From assembly GCA_946803715.1 (NCBI GenBank), contig CAMPET010000062.1, positions 115,644 through 179,643 of the forward strand: a stretch of 64,000 nucleotides of DNA. The letters are read 5' to 3'. The translations under genes were made by a program, and so were the position numbers. Below, piece by piece: positions 61,692-64,000 of the stretch (positions are counted from its first letter, which is position 1; each line of letters begins with the position of its first letter). This DNA is from Beroe ovata (lineage: Eukaryota > Ctenophora > Nuda > Beroida > Beroidae). A model generated the notes under the pieces. That model saw only the letters and a list, made by a program, of their open reading frames with translations, was not told the DNA's origin and made no database searches.

Positions 61692-63739
61692 ATGGTCTCA
61701 CAGGTAAGGCACTGACTTCTCATTCATTATACATCAGGACGGTTGTATTCGTCTCTATCTTCACACTCACTCTGACTCATCCACAGGTGCCAGACTCCGT
61801 GTCCTTTCCAAAGGAAGAGGAGAAGATAATCCAGTATTGGAAGGAGCATGACACTTTCTCCAAGAGTCTCGAACAGAGCAGGACTGCTAAACGGCCCGCG
61901 TATACATTCTACGATGGTCCACCTTTTGCAACGGGGCTCCCTCACTACGGGCATCTTCTCGCGGGATCTGTCAAGGATATTGTTACCAGGTGAGATGGTT
62001 TCTCTCATGGTGAGATGGTTTCTCTCATGGTGAAATGGTTTCTCTCATGTTAACCTGGCTGATAGCAGTGACCAACTGCCAATTATTTGACCCACCTATC
62101 TCTCTGACCTAACAGACCCATTTACCAACACTATGCCACATAGACTCACTATTTCCACTCCCCACTCTCTCCAGGTACGCCCACCAGAACGGGTTCCACG
62201 TGGAGCGGAGGTTTGGCTGGGATTGTCATGGTCTCCCAGTAGAACACGAGATAGATAAGAAACTAGGTACGGGTCACAACTCGCGGATGATGTATATTAT
62301 TCATGCCATATAGATACAATGGTCTTGAATACCCATTTGATTCCCAGTAGTTTCTGTTGATTTTTGTGGTACCCAACGTAGCAGGAAAACTCCAAGACTA
62401 CCCAATAGGCAGGCACGTAGCCAGGCACCAATCTGTCATTACATGGCTGCGTAACGATTGAGGTTGTCATTCGATAGAATATACTGACACCACTGCATGC
62501 CAGGGACGTAGGCATGCGATGGAATGCACTGACACCAGTACGTCAGAATAGGGCCTTGTGACGATTGGGGTACTCATTCGTCACAACTCGCTGACACCAC
62601 TGGCCACTGCATACCAGTGACGGGAATGCTTGCGATGGAATGCGCTGACACCAGTACGTCAGAATAGGGCTGTATGACGATTATAGGGTACTATATAATT
62701 CGTCACAACTTGCTGACACCACTGCATACTGGTGACGTAGAAATGCTTGCGATGGAATGCACTGACACCAGTACGTCAGAATAGGGCTGTGTGACGATTG
62801 GGGTACTCATTTGTCAGGGGTGAAGTTCTGCTCAAGAGGGTGAAGTTCTTTCATCAGAGGTCCGATTTTTCCGTGGCCCCCTCTGCCTATGTGCCTACCA
62901 AAAGGTTCTCTGAGAGCTTTGTTGCCCTAGCAAATTGTAGCGGGGGAAGTTATAAGATCCCATCTCAGGAATAACTGGTCCGGGAGACGTGTACAAGATG
63001 GGGATAGACAAGTACAATGCCGAGTGCAGGGCTATTGTCATGCGCTACTCACAGGAGTGGGAAACCTCCGTCACACGACTCGGGAGATGGATCGACTTCA
63101 AAAATGTGAGTGGCATATTGAACATTCCACAATCTCAATAACTTGCACCAGTTGAATTGCCATCCCAAACTTCTCAATGTTTGAGAAGCTTTTCTATGCT
63201 GTAGCCGAGACACATAACGAAGTTCCCGTGCACTATAATCACAATACCCGTGTTTCCAGGACTACAAGACTCTGTATCCATGGTTTATGGAGTCTGTTTG
63301 GTGGGTGTGGTCACAGCTCTTCACGAAGGGTCTCGTGTACCGCGGATACAAGGTCATGCCATACTCTACCGCATGCAATACCCCTCTCTCAAACTTCGAG
63401 GTGAACCTCAACTATGTGGACGTGACAGATCCAGCTGTCATTGTCAACTTCCCCCTGGACGGTCAAGAGGACGTGAGTCTGGTTGCCTGGACAACCACGC
63501 CCTGGACACTCCCTAGCAACCTGGCACTCTGTGCCAACCCAAAGGAGACCTATGTAAAGATTCTGGATAAAGTTCGTAACGAGAAGTTTATCTTGATGGA
63601 AGCAAGGTTGTGTGCGTTGTATAAGGAGGAAACAGAGTATGAGATATTGGAGAGGTTTCCTGGATCGAGCCTCGTGGGCAAAACCTACAAACCCCTCTTC
63701 CCTTACATGGCAGAAATGAAGAAGAGCGGTGCGTTCAAG
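61692..63739 (+). CDS. IARS1: Cytosolic isoleucyl-tRNA synthetase, 5' part
   Basis: Exons 61692-61703 (MVSQ), 61787-61989, 62175-62266, 62969-63105 and 63260-63739 join in frame. The protein starts with [18 protein letters not shown], then [20 protein letters not shown] with the class I HIGH signature as HYGH (residues 57-60), [17 protein letters not shown], and the start of the editing domain with [18 protein letters not shown]. These match eukaryotic cytosolic IARS, which charges tRNA-Ile in the multi-synthetase complex. The KMSKS motif and the anticodon-binding part are beyond the window. The last exon ends with a normal donor at 63740, but 30 bp later the N at 63769 begins a repeat of earlier sequence, so the true continuation is missing here. 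Confidence 0.95.
62480..62820. repeat. ~117-bp satellite copies in an IARS1 intron
   Basis: GAATGCACTGACACCAGTAC and GTCAGAATAGGGC recur at about 62523, 62638 and 62757 (spacing about 115-119). The reverse complement matches the satellite at 56.4-57.3 kb (GACGAATGAGTACCCCAATCGTCAC against GACGAATGAGAAGCCCAATCGTCAC). Confidence 0.8.
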
Positions 63740-63769
63740 GTATGTGTTGACGGGTATGTTTCGAGCGAN

Positions 63770-64000
63770 TAATCACAATACCCGTGTTTCCAGGACTACA
63801 AGACTCTGTATCCATGGTTTATGGAGTCTGTTTGGTGGGTGTGGTCACAGCTCTTCACGAAGGGTCTCGTGTACCGCGGATACAAGGTCATGCCATACTC
63901 TACCGCATGCAATACCCCTCTCTCAAACTTCGAGGTGAACCTCAACTATGTGGACGTGACAGATCCAGCTGTCATTGTCAACTTCCCCCTGGACGGTCAA
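63770..64000 (+). repeat. IARS1: Second copy of IARS1 exon 5 after an N
   Basis: From 63770 on, the sequence repeats 63236-63466 base for base as far as I can follow, including the TTTCCAG acceptor and the start of exon 5 (DYKTLYP...). The copy begins directly after the N at 63769. It is most simply an unmerged overlapping contig. Confidence 0.85.

Overview
The window looks like nuclear DNA from an animal. Genes are split into many short exons with canonical GT/AG borders, introns are mostly about 80-300 bp, and the gene set is metazoan: a cilium/centrosome protein, CFAP47, GINS3, TTC7, cytosolic isoleucyl-tRNA synthetase, C2H2 zinc fingers and a homeodomain-like domain. Compact introns, heavy heterozygosity and dispersed GC-rich repeats would fit a marine non-bilaterian such as a sponge, but that placement is only an inference. 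Eight single N bases (1264, 2203, 6955, 12831, 13421, 55947, 58967, 63769) mark assembly joins; several are flanked by near-identical copies of the same sequence, which look like unmerged haplotypes and not true duplications.

Layout, left to right. 123-4791 (+): the 3' part of a TBC1D31-like gene, with one intron filled by a 15-bp minisatellite and two exons present twice. 4.8-8.6 kb: non-coding. 8603-11772: an apparently intact PIF/Harbinger DNA transposon carrying a DDE transposase and a Myb/SANT-like protein, both on the minus strand, between perfect 22-bp inverted ends. 11.8-14.4 kb: two allelic copies of a 1-kb non-coding segment. 14986-16223 (+): a four-exon gene for an unrecognised single-pass membrane protein, with a TATA box. 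16.2-18.6 kb: repeat-rich. 18645-35164 (+): a complete CFAP47 gene, which I resolved into 55 coding exons (about 3002 residues, one CH domain).

36.5-45.0 kb (-) is the most unusual part. Ten separate minus-strand exons each encode one DNA-binding cassette: seven carry two or three C2H2 fingers, one a homeodomain-like fold, and two a related helix-turn-helix-like domain. All ten begin in the same splice phase and all end in their own stop codon. Upstream lie exons for a shared N-terminal part (MASAAG... plus a Pro/Ser/Thr-rich linker). The arrangement resembles the insect lola and mod(mdg4) loci, where one 5' part is joined to alternative terminal DNA-binding exons, but no BTB domain is visible and the cassettes are of mixed fold.

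Further right on the minus strand are an intronless 167-residue PPxY protein, a three-exon 114-residue conserved-looking protein and GINS3. 50168-53891 (+) is a 14-exon secreted DD3-3-like protein gene. 53.9-59.4 kb is a block of hairpins, satellites and GC-rich arrays. 59388-61011 (+) is the 3' part of TTC7; its 5' exons are not present. 61692 to the end (+) is the 5' part of the cytosolic isoleucyl-tRNA synthetase gene, broken by a join at 63769.

Most genes here act independently: cilium (TBC1D31, CFAP47), replication (GINS3), phosphoinositide signalling (TTC7), translation (IARS1). I see no operon-like functional grouping apart from the two transposon genes and the cassette array.
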